From assembly GCF_021245805.1 (NCBI RefSeq), contig NZ_JAJJNF010000001.1, positions 248,001-312,000 of the forward strand: a stretch of 64,000 nucleotides of DNA. The letters are read 5' to 3'. The notes below the pieces were generated by a model. That model did not search any database and was not told where the DNA came from. It saw nothing but the letters and a program-made list of their open reading frames with translations. A program made the translations under genes and the position numbers. Within the stretch, counting starts at the first letter, position 1, and the number at the start of each line of letters is the position of its first letter. Positions 18,301 to 27,252 of the stretch are shown here, in pieces. Origin of the DNA: Mangrovimonas futianensis. GTDB taxonomy: Bacteria > Bacteroidota > Bacteroidia > Flavobacteriales > Flavobacteriaceae.

Positions 18301-20553
18301 TTATCCTTTGATTTCTGATTTTTCTTCTTGTTCCAAATCTTCTTTTTGGATTTTGTCCCCTAAGGTTTTATCAATAAAATGGGACATTTTTTTATAAAGA
18401 TGAAGTCTCGTATTTCCGCCATAGATGCCATGATTTTTATCTGGGTAAATCATCCACTCAAACTGTTTATCTGCCTGAATTAAGGCTTCCACCATTCTCA
18501 TGGTATTTTGTAAATGCACATTATCATCTGCAGAACCGTGAATTAACAAGAAGTCCCCCTTTAATTTATCTACATGACTTAATGGCGAATTCTCATCATA
18601 ACCCGTAGGATTTTCCGAAGGTGTAGTCATATAACGTTCAGTATAAACTGAATCATAAAACCTCCAGCTCGTTACCGGCGCAACAGCTATAGCCATTTTA
18701 AACACATCATTCCCTTTAAAAAGGGCATTACTACTCATAAAGCCTCCATAGCTCCATCCCCAAATTCCAATTCGTGATTGATCAATATAAGAACGTTCTC
18801 CCAATTTTTTAGCTGCGGCAATTTGATCTTCGACTTCATACTTCCCTAATTGCTTTTGAGTGACTTTCTTAAATTCAGCTCCTTTAAAACCAGTTCCTCT
18901 CCCATCAACACAGGCAATAATGTACCCTTTTTGGGCCAAATATTGAAACCAATAATCATTACTACTATTCCAGCTATTGCTTACCGTTTGTGAACCCGGA
19001 CCGGAATATTGATACATGAATAAAGGATATTGTTTATTTTCATCAAAGTTTGCAGGCTTGATCATCCACATATTTAATTCCTCTCCATTCACTTGAATGG
19101 TACTGAATTCCTTTTGTGAAGTAGTATAATCTTGTATTTTCTCCGCTAATTTATCATTGTCTTTGATACTCTTGATGACATTTCCATTTTTAGCATCATT
19201 TAAAGTATATTCTGGAGGGGTTGTAGCACTAGAGAAAGTATTGATGAAAAATGAAAAATCTGCGCTAAATGACGCATTATTCGTTCCTTCACTCTTTGTT
19301 AAACGTTCTTTATCCCTTCCATTTAATTTAACCGAGTAAACATCTCTATTAATGGATCCATTTTCAACAGATTGATAGAATATTTTCTTTTCCTTTTCAT
19401 CATAACCGTAATAGTTGGTTACCTCCCAATCTCCTTTAGTTACTTGATTCACGAGCTTACCATGTTTGTCATAATGGTAAATGTGATTGAACCCATCTTT
19501 TTCACTAGTCCAAATAAAACTATTGTCCTTTAAAAAGGTTAAGTTATCAGTAACATCTACATAAGCCCCATCTCTTTCCTCCAATACCAATTCAGGATTT
19601 CCTTTTTTGGTGTCAATCATCCAAAGATCCAATTCATTTTGGTGACGATTTAGATATTGAGCACTTAAAACATCTGCATCTTGGCTCCATTTTATTCTTG
19701 GAATATAAAAATCTGTGTACGATTTGTTCACTTCAATTTCTGATACTTTATCAGCGTTCAAATCATATAGATGTAGTGAAACTTGAGAGTTAGCTTCTCC
19801 CGCTTTTGGGTACTTGAACGCATCTTCATGAGGATATAAATCCATTCCATAAACATCCATAGTGAATTCTGGAACCTCAGTTTCATCAAACTTGATAAAC
19901 GCAATTTTATCACCATCGGCATTCCAATCAAAGGCTCTCACAAATGCAAATTCCTCTTCATATACCCAATCGGTAATACCGTTGATAACTTTATTCTTCT
20001 CTCCATCAAAAGTGAATTGGGTGGTCTCCCCTGTTTTCAAGTCTTTAACAAAGAGATTATTCCTTTTTCCGTATGCTATTTTGTCACCTGAAGGAGAAAA
20101 GGTAGGCTCTTGAATCTTATCTTCAGAAACTAAAGTTAATGCACCTGTTTCTACATTATAAACATAGTACTTTCCAAGTGCCGAATGTCTGTAAATAGCC
20201 TGCATTTCTGTAGCCAAAAGAATTTGACTTTCATCTTCACTAAAAGTGTAATCTGTAAAATATCTCACCTGATCCAAATCTTTTGAATCCACCAAAGTTC
20301 TGACCTTCTCCAAGGTTTGATAGTCATAGACCTCTATGGAAGTTGAGGCTGTATTTCTATTGAAGTTTAAAACTGAATATTGTTGCCCATTGGCCATAGA
20401 ATGCAGAGCGTCCATTCTTTCGGTTCTGAAAGTTCCGGTCCATATGTCTTCTAAGGTTATTTCTTTATTTTGGGCTGATATTAAAAAGGTTGCTAAAAAA
20501 TAAAAAAGGAAGAATTTTCTCATTGAATTTGAATAAAAAAATGGTTTTTTCAA
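18301..20553 (-). CDS. Dipeptidyl peptidase IV-type S9 prolyl oligopeptidase
   Basis: Exported serine peptidase that removes N-terminal dipeptides, typically X-Pro. It has a signal peptide, an eight-bladed propeller domain (about 40-490) and a C-terminal alpha/beta-hydrolase domain with the nucleophile GWSYGGF, the acid in GSADDNV and the His in KNHGIYGG. The VYEEEF stretch in the propeller matches the double-Glu motif that binds the substrate amino terminus in DPP IV. ATG at 20523 (MRKFFLFYFLA) may be the true start. First gene of an operon with two peptide transporters. Confidence 0.94.
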   Translation of the reverse strand: MKKPFFYSNSMRKFFLFYFLATFLISAQNKEITLEDIWTGTFRTERMDALHSMANGQQYSVLNFNRNTASTSIEVYDYQTLEKVRTLVDSKDLDQVRYFTDYTFSEDESQILLATEMQAIYRHSALGKYYVYNVETGALTLVSEDKIQEPTFSPSGDKIAYGKRNNLFVKDLKTGETTQFTFDGEKNKVINGITDWVYEEEFAFVRAFDWNADGDKIAFIKFDETEVPEFTMDVYGMDLYPHEDAFKYPKAGEANSQVSLHLYDLNADKVSEIEVNKSYTDFYIPRIKWSQDADVLSAQYLNRHQNELDLWMIDTKKGNPELVLEERDGAYVDVTDNLTFLKDNSFIWTSEKDGFNHIYHYDKHGKLVNQVTKGDWEVTNYYGYDEKEKKIFYQSVENGSINRDVYSVKLNGRDKERLTKSEGTNNASFSADFSFFINTFSSATTPPEYTLNDAKNGNVIKSIKDNDKLAEKIQDYTTSQKEFSTIQVNGEELNMWMIKPANFDENKQYPLFMYQYSGPGSQTVSNSWNSSNDYWFQYLAQKGYIIACVDGRGTGFKGAEFKKVTQKQLGKYEVEDQIAAAKKLGERSYIDQSRIGIWGWSYGGFMSSNALFKGNDVFKMAIAVAPVTSWRFYDSVYTERYMTTPSENPTGYDENSPLSHVDKLKGDFLLIHGSADDNVHLQNTMRMVEALIQADKQFEWMIYPDKNHGIYGGNTRLHLYKKMSHFIDKTLGDKIQKEDLEQEEKSEIKG

Positions 20554-20653
20554 AATGTTGTCAAGTTTACTAAAAATTATACAAAAAACCGTATTTATTA
20601 ACAGTTTAATAGGCTTTTAAATGCTAAGTTAAATGCAATTTACAGGAAGAATG

Positions 20654-20661
20654 TATCTTTG
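20654..20661 (+). promoter_or_regulatory. -7 box of the mevalonate-pathway operon
   Basis: TATCTTTG matches TAnnTTTG perfectly and lies 20 bp before the ATG at 20681. Its position inside the longer open frame (from 20633) supports 20681 as the real start. Confidence 0.6.
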
Positions 20662-20680
20662 TAATTTCAACTATCATTCC

Positions 20681-21997
20681 ATGACAAAATCCATCTCTGG
20701 TTTTTCAAGACTATCCAAATCCAAAAAGATTGATTGGATTGTAGACACCTACTTTACCAACAATAAAAATGCTAAAAAAATAATCAAGCAGTATTGGAAT
20801 ACCGATGAGCAGTTGCAATCGCTTCATGATGAGTTTATAGAGAATACCATTACCAATTATTACTTGCCATTGGGAGTAGCTCCAAACTTTCTTATTAATG
20901 GAACTTTACACACCATTCCCATGGCCATAGAAGAAAGTTCGGTAGTTGCTGCAGCTAGTAAGGCAGCTAAGTTTTGGCTGGATCGTGGCGGATTTAAAGC
21001 AGACGTCATTTCAACCACCAAAATAGGTCAGGTTCACTTCAAATATTTCGGAAACAAGGAAAAACTAGTTTCCTTTTTCAATGAGTTAAAACCAGCCCTT
21101 TTTAAAGAGACCGAAAACATCACCCAAAACATGGTGAAACGTGGCGGAGGTATCAAGGACATTGAGCTTAAAGACAAAACTCACAAAATTGAAGGTTACT
21201 TTCAATTGCACGCCACTTTTGAAACGCTAGACGCTATGGGCGCCAATTTCATCAATTCCTGTCTGGAACAGTTCTCAAAAACGTTGAAGGAAAAAGCGCT
21301 AAACTATGTCGCATTTGATGAAGAAGAAAAAGATATTGATGTTATCATGAGCATCCTTTCTAACTATGTTCCTGAATGTTTGGTAAAAGCTGAAGTAAGT
21401 TGCCCAATTTCAGAATTAGCAGAAAGCACCGATATTGACCCTTATGAATTTGCAGATAAATTTGTTCAAGCAGTACAAATCGCAGAAGTAGAACCTTATC
21501 GCGCCGTAACCCATAACAAAGGTGTCATGAATGGTATTGATGCCGTTGTTTTAGCGACTGGGAATGACTTTAGAGCTATTGAAGCTTGTGTGCATGCCTA
21601 TGCTTCCAGAAATGGCTCCTATTCCAGTTTAACGCATGCTTCTGTAGAAAACGATCAATTCAAGTTTTGGATTGAAATTCCTTTGGCTCTTGGAACAGTT
21701 GGCGGACTCACAAGTTTACATCCATTGGTTAAATTATCTTTGGAATTGCTCCACAAACCTACAGCCCAAGATTTAATGAAAATTGTAGCGGTTGCCGGTT
21801 TGGCTCAAAATTTTGCAGCTTTAAGGTCCTTGACAACTACTGGGATACAGAAGGGGCACATGAAGATGCACCTCAAGAATATCTTAAATCAGTTTCAAGC
21901 TACTGATGAAGAAAAAATAAAACTTTTGGAGCAATTTAAAGATCAGGTAGTAACACATAGTGCCGTAGTAGAAGCTATTGAAAAACTGAGGTCTTGA
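20681..21997 (+). CDS. mvaA: Class II hydroxymethylglutaryl-CoA reductase
   Basis: Reduces HMG-CoA to mevalonate, the committed step of the mevalonate route to isoprenoids. From ATG 20681 it has 438 residues, in the class II range. Visible motifs are EESSVVAAASKAAKFW near the N-terminus, VLATGNDFRAIEACVHAYA (dinucleotide and substrate region), LGTVGGLTSLHP, and the C-terminal GIQKGHMKMH with the catalytic His. The extra upstream codons are rejected because a -7 box lies inside them. It overlaps the following kinase gene by 4 bp. Confidence 0.95.
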   Translation: MTKSISGFSRLSKSKKIDWIVDTYFTNNKNAKKIIKQYWNTDEQLQSLHDEFIENTITNYYLPLGVAPNFLINGTLHTIPMAIEESSVVAAASKAAKFWLDRGGFKADVISTTKIGQVHFKYFGNKEKLVSFFNELKPALFKETENITQNMVKRGGGIKDIELKDKTHKIEGYFQLHATFETLDAMGANFINSCLEQFSKTLKEKALNYVAFDEEEKDIDVIMSILSNYVPECLVKAEVSCPISELAESTDIDPYEFADKFVQAVQIAEVEPYRAVTHNKGVMNGIDAVVLATGNDFRAIEACVHAYASRNGSYSSLTHASVENDQFKFWIEIPLALGTVGGLTSLHPLVKLSLELLHKPTAQDLMKIVAVAGLAQNFAALRSLTTTGIQKGHMKMHLKNILNQFQATDEEKIKLLEQFKDQVVTHSAVVEAIEKLRS

Positions 21998-22887
21998 AGC
22001 AAGAATTCTATAGTAACGGGAAATTACTCCTGTCGGGAGAATATGTAGTATTGGATGGTGCTTTATCTTTAGCCTTTCCCACAAAATATGGTCAATCCCT
22101 TACCGTAAGTCCTTTAGACGAGGATTTTGTTACTTGGCGAAGTTTTGATGAAAACAATTTATGCTGGCTGGAAGTTCAACTGCCCCTTAATTTAAAAGCA
22201 GATGGAAGCTCACCCCTGGAAGAACGGTTGATTCAAATTTTAAAAGCTACAAGAACCTTGAATCCGGATTTTCTTAGTCAAGGAGCCTTGATAGAAACCA
22301 AGCTAGACTTTCCTCGTAATTGGGGTTTGGGAACATCTTCGACTTTAATCAATAACATAGCTCAATGGGCAGAAATAAACCCATTTAAGCTATTGAATTC
22401 TACATTTGGAGGTAGCGGTTATGATATTGCATGCGCGCAGACCAATTCGCCTCTATTATATCAAATAAAGGATCAACAACCCTCTTTTGAACCGGTGGCA
22501 TTTAATCCTTCGTTTAAAGAGCATCTTTATTTTGTTTTTTTAAACCAAAAACAAAATAGCAGAGAGGGCATCAAAAAATACCATCAAAGAAAGGAGAATA
22601 CCCAACAGACCATTTCAGAAATCAATGAAATCACACAACAAATGGTTTCATCTCAAGATTTGGAATCCTTTAGCCATCTGATGAACGCTCATGAGAATCT
22701 CATTTCTAAAGTCATTCAAATGCCTACCATAAAGACGAAATCCTTTCCAGATTTTGAAGGCTCGATTAAAAGCTTAGGTGCTTGGGGAGGTGATTTTATT
22801 CTGGTAGCAAGCCAAAAAAATCCAACAACTTACTTTAAGCAAGAGGGATTTGAAATTATCATCCCATTTAAGGACATGATTTTATAG
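21994..22887 (+). CDS. GHMP kinase of the mevalonate pathway
   Basis: 297 residues starting with TTG that overlaps the mvaA stop (TTGA), so translation is coupled. GKLLLSGEYVVLDGA at the N-terminus and the glycine-rich ATP loop NWGLGTSSTL are those of mevalonate-type GHMP kinases, and FGGSGYDIACAQ follows. Coupling with HMG-CoA reductase points to mevalonate kinase or phosphomevalonate kinase; sequence alone does not let me choose. A strong bidirectional terminator follows immediately. Confidence 0.88.
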   Translation: MKQEFYSNGKLLLSGEYVVLDGALSLAFPTKYGQSLTVSPLDEDFVTWRSFDENNLCWLEVQLPLNLKADGSSPLEERLIQILKATRTLNPDFLSQGALIETKLDFPRNWGLGTSSTLINNIAQWAEINPFKLLNSTFGGSGYDIACAQTNSPLLYQIKDQQPSFEPVAFNPSFKEHLYFVFLNQKQNSREGIKKYHQRKENTQQTISEINEITQQMVSSQDLESFSHLMNAHENLISKVIQMPTIKTKSFPDFEGSIKSLGAWGGDFILVASQKNPTTYFKQEGFEIIIPFKDMIL

Positions 22888-22890
22888 CAT

Positions 22891-22920
22891 AAAAAAACCT
22901 CGCACTTAGCGAGGTTTTTT
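22891..22920. terminator. Bidirectional terminator between the mevalonate operon and ppiD
   Basis: ACCTCGC (22897-22903) pairs with GCGAGGT (22909-22915) around a 5-nt loop, with an A run before and a T run after, so it works for both convergent transcripts. Confidence 0.9.
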
Positions 22921-22941
22921 GATTTTATGTTTGGACTAAAA

Positions 22942-25068
22942 CTATTGTACAGTTTCAGCTCTGTTATCCTCAATCGTTGAAACCTCCTTTAATGCTTCAT
23001 ACAATTTAGAGTTTACAGTATTTACTTTAGAAGCTCCAACTCTATTAGCATAGCTTTGGTAATTCTCTAATTCTACTGCTGGAGTTTTCTTGGTTACTTC
23101 CACCATGAAAACACCCTTTTCTCCTTCAATTAAACCAGAAGTTTCACCTTCGTTCAATCCAAAAGCTGTACCAACAACCAAAGGCTCTCTACCAGCACCA
23201 GTGATAGTAGGATTACTCATACTCACTGCCATAGCTGAACGAACTGAAGTATTCTCTGCAGAAGCTACATCTTGAAGTGTAGAAGCAGAAATTCTTTCCT
23301 TGATTTGTTTTGCTTTCTTCTCTTTTCTAATTGCTGGTAATGCAGTAACAGATGCTTGCTCTACATTCATTAACCCTTCAGCATGCTTTGCAGTTAATTG
23401 CACAATGGCAAATCCGTTAGGGATACTAAATCTCTTAGATTTTCCAACTTCAGTAGTTTCTTCAAATGCCCAACGAACAATAGCTCTTTGGCTTCCTAAA
23501 CCAGGAATGTTTTCATCTAAAATCTTGATACCATTAACTGGCTTAACTGCATAATCGCTTTCCTTAGCCACTTGAGTAAACTCACCTTTTTCAAGAGCTA
23601 TTTCAAAATTGGAAGCGTTTCTAAAAACTTGATCAATAGTTTCTTCCGATGCTTCAATCTCTCTAGCTATAGTAGCCACTTTAATAACTCTTTGAACATT
23701 TTTATGGCCTTCTACTTCAATTAAGTGGAAACCATAAGCTGACTTAACAACTCCCATAGATCCAGTTTCATTTTCAAAAACAAAATCACGGAATTCAGGA
23801 ACCATTCTGTTGTAAGGGAAGTACTCATAACGACCTCCATTAGCAACGCTTCCTTGGTCTGAAGAAAATTCAGTTACAAAAGTTTCAAACTTAGAACGAT
23901 CTCCTTTTAATACTGTCAACAAACTATCTGCAGTAGCCTTAGCCTCTTCTTCTGTTTGCGTAACATCTGGTTGCGTGCTTGCTGCACCTACAAATGGAAT
24001 CAAAATGTGTCTTGCTTGAGCAGAATCTGGGAGGTTCTTCTCAGCTACAATTTTAGAAAGCTTGTAATAGTTTCCATCCTTGTAAGGACCGTAAACTTCA
24101 CCAACATTTAATTTAAATAAACTGTCAGCTGTACTTTCTAACATACTATTTCTAAATACGAATTGATCATTGTATTTCAAATCTGAATTTGAGTTTACAA
24201 ATGCTTCAATATTGGCAGCATGTAAGAAACCTCTAATCGTATCTGTAGTTTTAGTTACCTCACTGTACTCCACTTTGTCATTCAACATAGCTTTTAAGAC
24301 CCCTTTGATAGCTTCTTCATCAGCAGCGGTTGGAGTTTCTCTAAACTCTACATAACGAATATCACGAGTAGCATCTACTTCGTATTGCTTTTTATGCTTT
24401 TTTATATAATCTGAAATTTCAGAATTAGAAACCGTAATCGTACTATCTGCTATAGAAGTATAAGGAATTTGAACAAATTTCAAATCTACTTTTTCACCTT
24501 CCATTAAATGCTCCAATTTTCCTTCAGCAAGGGTTCCGCTCATTCCAGCTTTTACCATATTGAAGTAATCTTGTTGAAGAGCACTTGTTGCCATACTATT
24601 TTCATAGTCTACCCATTGTTGGTAAGCAGCAGCAGAAGTCTCTTTTAAGTTAGCTATATACTCGTTCAACTTATTTTCATCAAATAAACCAGCTTCATTT
24701 TGAAAGTTTGGATTATTAGCCAAGTTGGACTTTAAAATGTCACGCATTTGATCTTTCTCCACAGTAAATCCTAGCTCTTCAAACTGGGTTTCAAGAACTG
24801 CCTGTCTTACCTCTTGATCAAAAACGCGGTTCATAGCTTGTGTGGTAGTACCGTTTGGTCCTAGCTGTCTTTGGGCAGCTTCCACTTTTTGCATGAAATC
24901 TACACGGTTGATTTCTTTTCCATTGATTGTAGCAACAACATCCTGATTTCTATTCCATAGGGAGCTACCACTTCTAAACAAATCACCAATCACAAAAGAG
25001 AATAATGCTAATGCGATGATGATGATCAAGAAAAGTCCTTGTTTTCTAATTTTATTTAAAACTGCCAT
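22942..25068 (-). CDS. Membrane-anchored peptidyl-prolyl isomerase (PpiD/SurA type)
   Basis: Periplasmic folding factor with one N-terminal membrane helix (about 11-30, KIRKQGLFLIIIIALALFSF), a SurA_N-like chaperone domain (about 30-320), a parvulin domain starting at ARHILIPF (about 350-460), and a long C-terminal helical region. 708 residues fits the Bacteroidota PpiD family. It assists maturation of outer-membrane proteins. It follows the CNNM gene after a 100-bp gap, which may hold its own promoter. Confidence 0.93.
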   Translation of the reverse strand: MAVLNKIRKQGLFLIIIIALALFSFVIGDLFRSGSSLWNRNQDVVATINGKEINRVDFMQKVEAAQRQLGPNGTTTQAMNRVFDQEVRQAVLETQFEELGFTVEKDQMRDILKSNLANNPNFQNEAGLFDENKLNEYIANLKETSAAAYQQWVDYENSMATSALQQDYFNMVKAGMSGTLAEGKLEHLMEGEKVDLKFVQIPYTSIADSTITVSNSEISDYIKKHKKQYEVDATRDIRYVEFRETPTAADEEAIKGVLKAMLNDKVEYSEVTKTTDTIRGFLHAANIEAFVNSNSDLKYNDQFVFRNSMLESTADSLFKLNVGEVYGPYKDGNYYKLSKIVAEKNLPDSAQARHILIPFVGAASTQPDVTQTEEEAKATADSLLTVLKGDRSKFETFVTEFSSDQGSVANGGRYEYFPYNRMVPEFRDFVFENETGSMGVVKSAYGFHLIEVEGHKNVQRVIKVATIAREIEASEETIDQVFRNASNFEIALEKGEFTQVAKESDYAVKPVNGIKILDENIPGLGSQRAIVRWAFEETTEVGKSKRFSIPNGFAIVQLTAKHAEGLMNVEQASVTALPAIRKEKKAKQIKERISASTLQDVASAENTSVRSAMAVSMSNPTITGAGREPLVVGTAFGLNEGETSGLIEGEKGVFMVEVTKKTPAVELENYQSYANRVGASKVNTVNSKLYEALKEVSTIEDNRAETVQ

Positions 25069-25169
25069 CTTCTTTTCTAAGTTGATTTAAAATTATTGTG
25101 CGCGAAAATACCATTTTATATTAAATAATAAAAGGACTAAGTGTCAATAATAAAGAAAGTTTTTTTTAA

Positions 25170-26456
25170 CTAGTCGGTCTCTAGAATTTTGAGTTCCACC
25201 AAGTCAATCTTAGTGTTTGAAACTTCTAGGATAGTGAATAGAAAGTGATTTATTTGAACAATTTCATCCTTTTGTGGGATTTCCTCAGTATGCGCCACGA
25301 TAAGCCCCCCGAGCGTTTCATAATTTTCTTCCTCAGGCAAGTTAAGCTTATAGGATTCATTTAAGTAATCGACCTCCAACCTGGCTGAAAATCGATATAT
25401 ATCTTCCTCTACAATTTCCTCAATTAGCTCCACTGTGTCATGCTCATCTTCGATTTCCCCAAATAATTCCTCAACAATATCTTCAACTGTCATTATTCCC
25501 GATGTTCCACCATACTCGTCTAATACTACGGCCATACTTTTACGCTTCTTGATTAAGACATTTAAGATGTCTTTGATTAACATCGTTTCTGGTACAAACT
25601 CAACAGGCATTAATATAGACTGAATAGTTTTAGGTTTTTTGAACAATTCAAAGGAATGGACATATCCCAAAATATCATCGATTGAATTTTTAAAAACCAA
25701 GATTTTGGAATACCCTGTATCTACAAAAAGTTGGGTCAAATTTTTAGGAGATTCATGCAGTTCAACAGCTGTAATTTCAGTTCTGGGAACCATGACCTCT
25801 CTAGCTTTTACTTCTGAAAACTCCAGAGCATTTTGAAAAATTTGAATTTCAGAATCTACCTCATCATGCTCCTCAACATTCTCCATTTGTTCACTAATAT
25901 AATTCCCTAGTTCTACCTTAGTAAAAGCCAATTGAACCTGATCCCCTTCCGTTTTAAAAAATTTCTTTAAAATGACATCAGAGATCCAAATAACAAAGGT
26001 TGAAATGAAGGTAAACAACCAATAAAAAACATAGGCTGGAAAAGCAAAAACTTTCAACAGGGTATTGGCATAAACTTGAAAAAATACTTTTGGAAGAAAC
26101 TCTGCTGTTATTAAAATAACTAAGGTAGAAATGATGGTTTGGGTCAACAAACTTAAATCCGTCAATAAATAAGTAACCACATCAGAAGCCGGCAACATAC
26201 TTTGAAACCAGCGCACCAATAAATCACCCATAAAAAACCCATAGACAACCAAGGCAATATTATTACCTATCAACATGGTTGCAATAAATTTGGAAGGCTT
26301 TGCTGTTAATTTGGTTAACAGTTTAGCCAATAGACCTTCCTGTTTTTTCTCTATTTCAATGTGAATTTTATTGGCAGAAACATAAGCAATTTCCATGCCT
26401 GAGAAAAAAGCAGAAAGCAATAAAGAGATAACAATAATAATTATCTCAGAACTCAT
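25170..26456 (-). CDS. CNNM/CBS-pair/CorC-HlyC domain membrane protein
   Basis: 428 residues: a DUF21 (CNNM) membrane domain with three to four helices (about 1-165), two CBS domains (about 200-330, starting at MVPRTEITAV and containing VVLDEYGGTSGIMTVEDIVEELFGE split by the second repeat) and a C-terminal CorC_HlyC domain (about 345-425). Members are linked to magnesium/cobalt efflux; GldE of gliding motility is a relative. The function here is unproven. Starts 4 bp inside the end of the small membrane gene upstream. Confidence 0.92.
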   Translation of the reverse strand: MSSEIIIIVISLLLSAFFSGMEIAYVSANKIHIEIEKKQEGLLAKLLTKLTAKPSKFIATMLIGNNIALVVYGFFMGDLLVRWFQSMLPASDVVTYLLTDLSLLTQTIISTLVILITAEFLPKVFFQVYANTLLKVFAFPAYVFYWLFTFISTFVIWISDVILKKFFKTEGDQVQLAFTKVELGNYISEQMENVEEHDEVDSEIQIFQNALEFSEVKAREVMVPRTEITAVELHESPKNLTQLFVDTGYSKILVFKNSIDDILGYVHSFELFKKPKTIQSILMPVEFVPETMLIKDILNVLIKKRKSMAVVLDEYGGTSGIMTVEDIVEELFGEIEDEHDTVELIEEIVEEDIYRFSARLEVDYLNESYKLNLPEEENYETLGGLIVAHTEEIPQKDEIVQINHFLFTILEVSNTKIDLVELKILETD

Positions 26457-26653
26457 TTAGGATTGTCTTTATTATCAAATTTCTTGAAATACCTGCGTCT
26501 AAAAAAGAACATAAACAAAGCGAGCACAGCCAAAAACAAGGAAATATAATTAATAGTATTGGATTCCATATACGTTTTAATCACATCATAAATAAAAATA
26601 ATAGCGAATAATAAATAGGCGTATTGGAAAAACTTGAAAAATTTCATGGTCAA
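26453..26653 (-). CDS. Small hypothetical membrane protein
   Basis: 66 residues with two hydrophobic segments (about 7-22 and 33-50) ending in a strongly basic tail (FFRRRYFKKF). It overlaps the CNNM gene by 4 bp and follows lptC by 44 bp. No family recognised; coupling suggests a link to the CNNM protein or to the lptC step. Confidence 0.7.
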   Translation of the reverse strand: MTMKFFKFFQYAYLLFAIIFIYDVIKTYMESNTINYISLFLAVLALFMFFFRRRYFKKFDNKDNPK

Positions 26654-26697
26654 TAATTCTATAAAGTAAAGATAATTAAAAAAAGTAATGGAGGTGA

Positions 26698-27252
26698 TTA
26701 ATCTTCTACGGGTAAAATTCCATCAATCTCTAGCACTAAAGCCTTTTTAAACTTAGAGTCAGAATCAAAACCCTTTCCATTAATGATACTTTGTCCTTGC
26801 CTAAAGGTCACAGGTTTATTAGTAAATAACCACTCCCTCTCATCGTCATAATAGAGTTGTTCTGCAAATAATGTATCATTACTAGCGGTTGAAATAACTA
26901 CATGCCCCCGAAGATCAATCAGGCCTGTACTTTGGTAAAAAATACCATAATCTGCTTTGATGTTGCTCTTTTGATTCTTTTCATCAAAAAGATCCAAATC
27001 AACGGTTTCTGGGAATTCCATGTAAGAAAACGATCTATTGGAATAATCTAGCATTTTAGGACTCTTTAAGTTGGCCGTCACCCTACCCGAGTCGGTGTAT
27101 TTTAAATTGATATTCTCAGCAACCCCTATCGGTTCATTTTCAGAAACCCCAAGTTTCTTTACATCCTCCAAACTTCGGTTGCATGAAAAAAATATAGTCA
27201 TGGCAAAAGCCATGACTATATTTAGAAAATTATATGTTTTTATTCTTTTCAT
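26698..27252 (-). CDS. lptC: LPS export protein LptC (lipoprotein form)
   Basis: Periplasmic bridge protein passing lipopolysaccharide from LptBFG to LptA. 184 residues with a lipoprotein signal (MTIFFSC) in place of the usual membrane helix, then the beta-jellyroll repeat pattern: ADYGIFYQSTGLIDLRGHV and LFTNKPVTFRQGQSIINGKGFDSD are typical of LptC/OstA proteins. Start overlaps the preceding stop by one base (TAATG), so translation is coupled to the TPR gene. Confidence 0.9.
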   Translation of the reverse strand: MKRIKTYNFLNIVMAFAMTIFFSCNRSLEDVKKLGVSENEPIGVAENINLKYTDSGRVTANLKSPKMLDYSNRSFSYMEFPETVDLDLFDEKNQKSNIKADYGIFYQSTGLIDLRGHVVISTASNDTLFAEQLYYDDEREWLFTNKPVTFRQGQSIINGKGFDSDSKFKKALVLEIDGILPVED

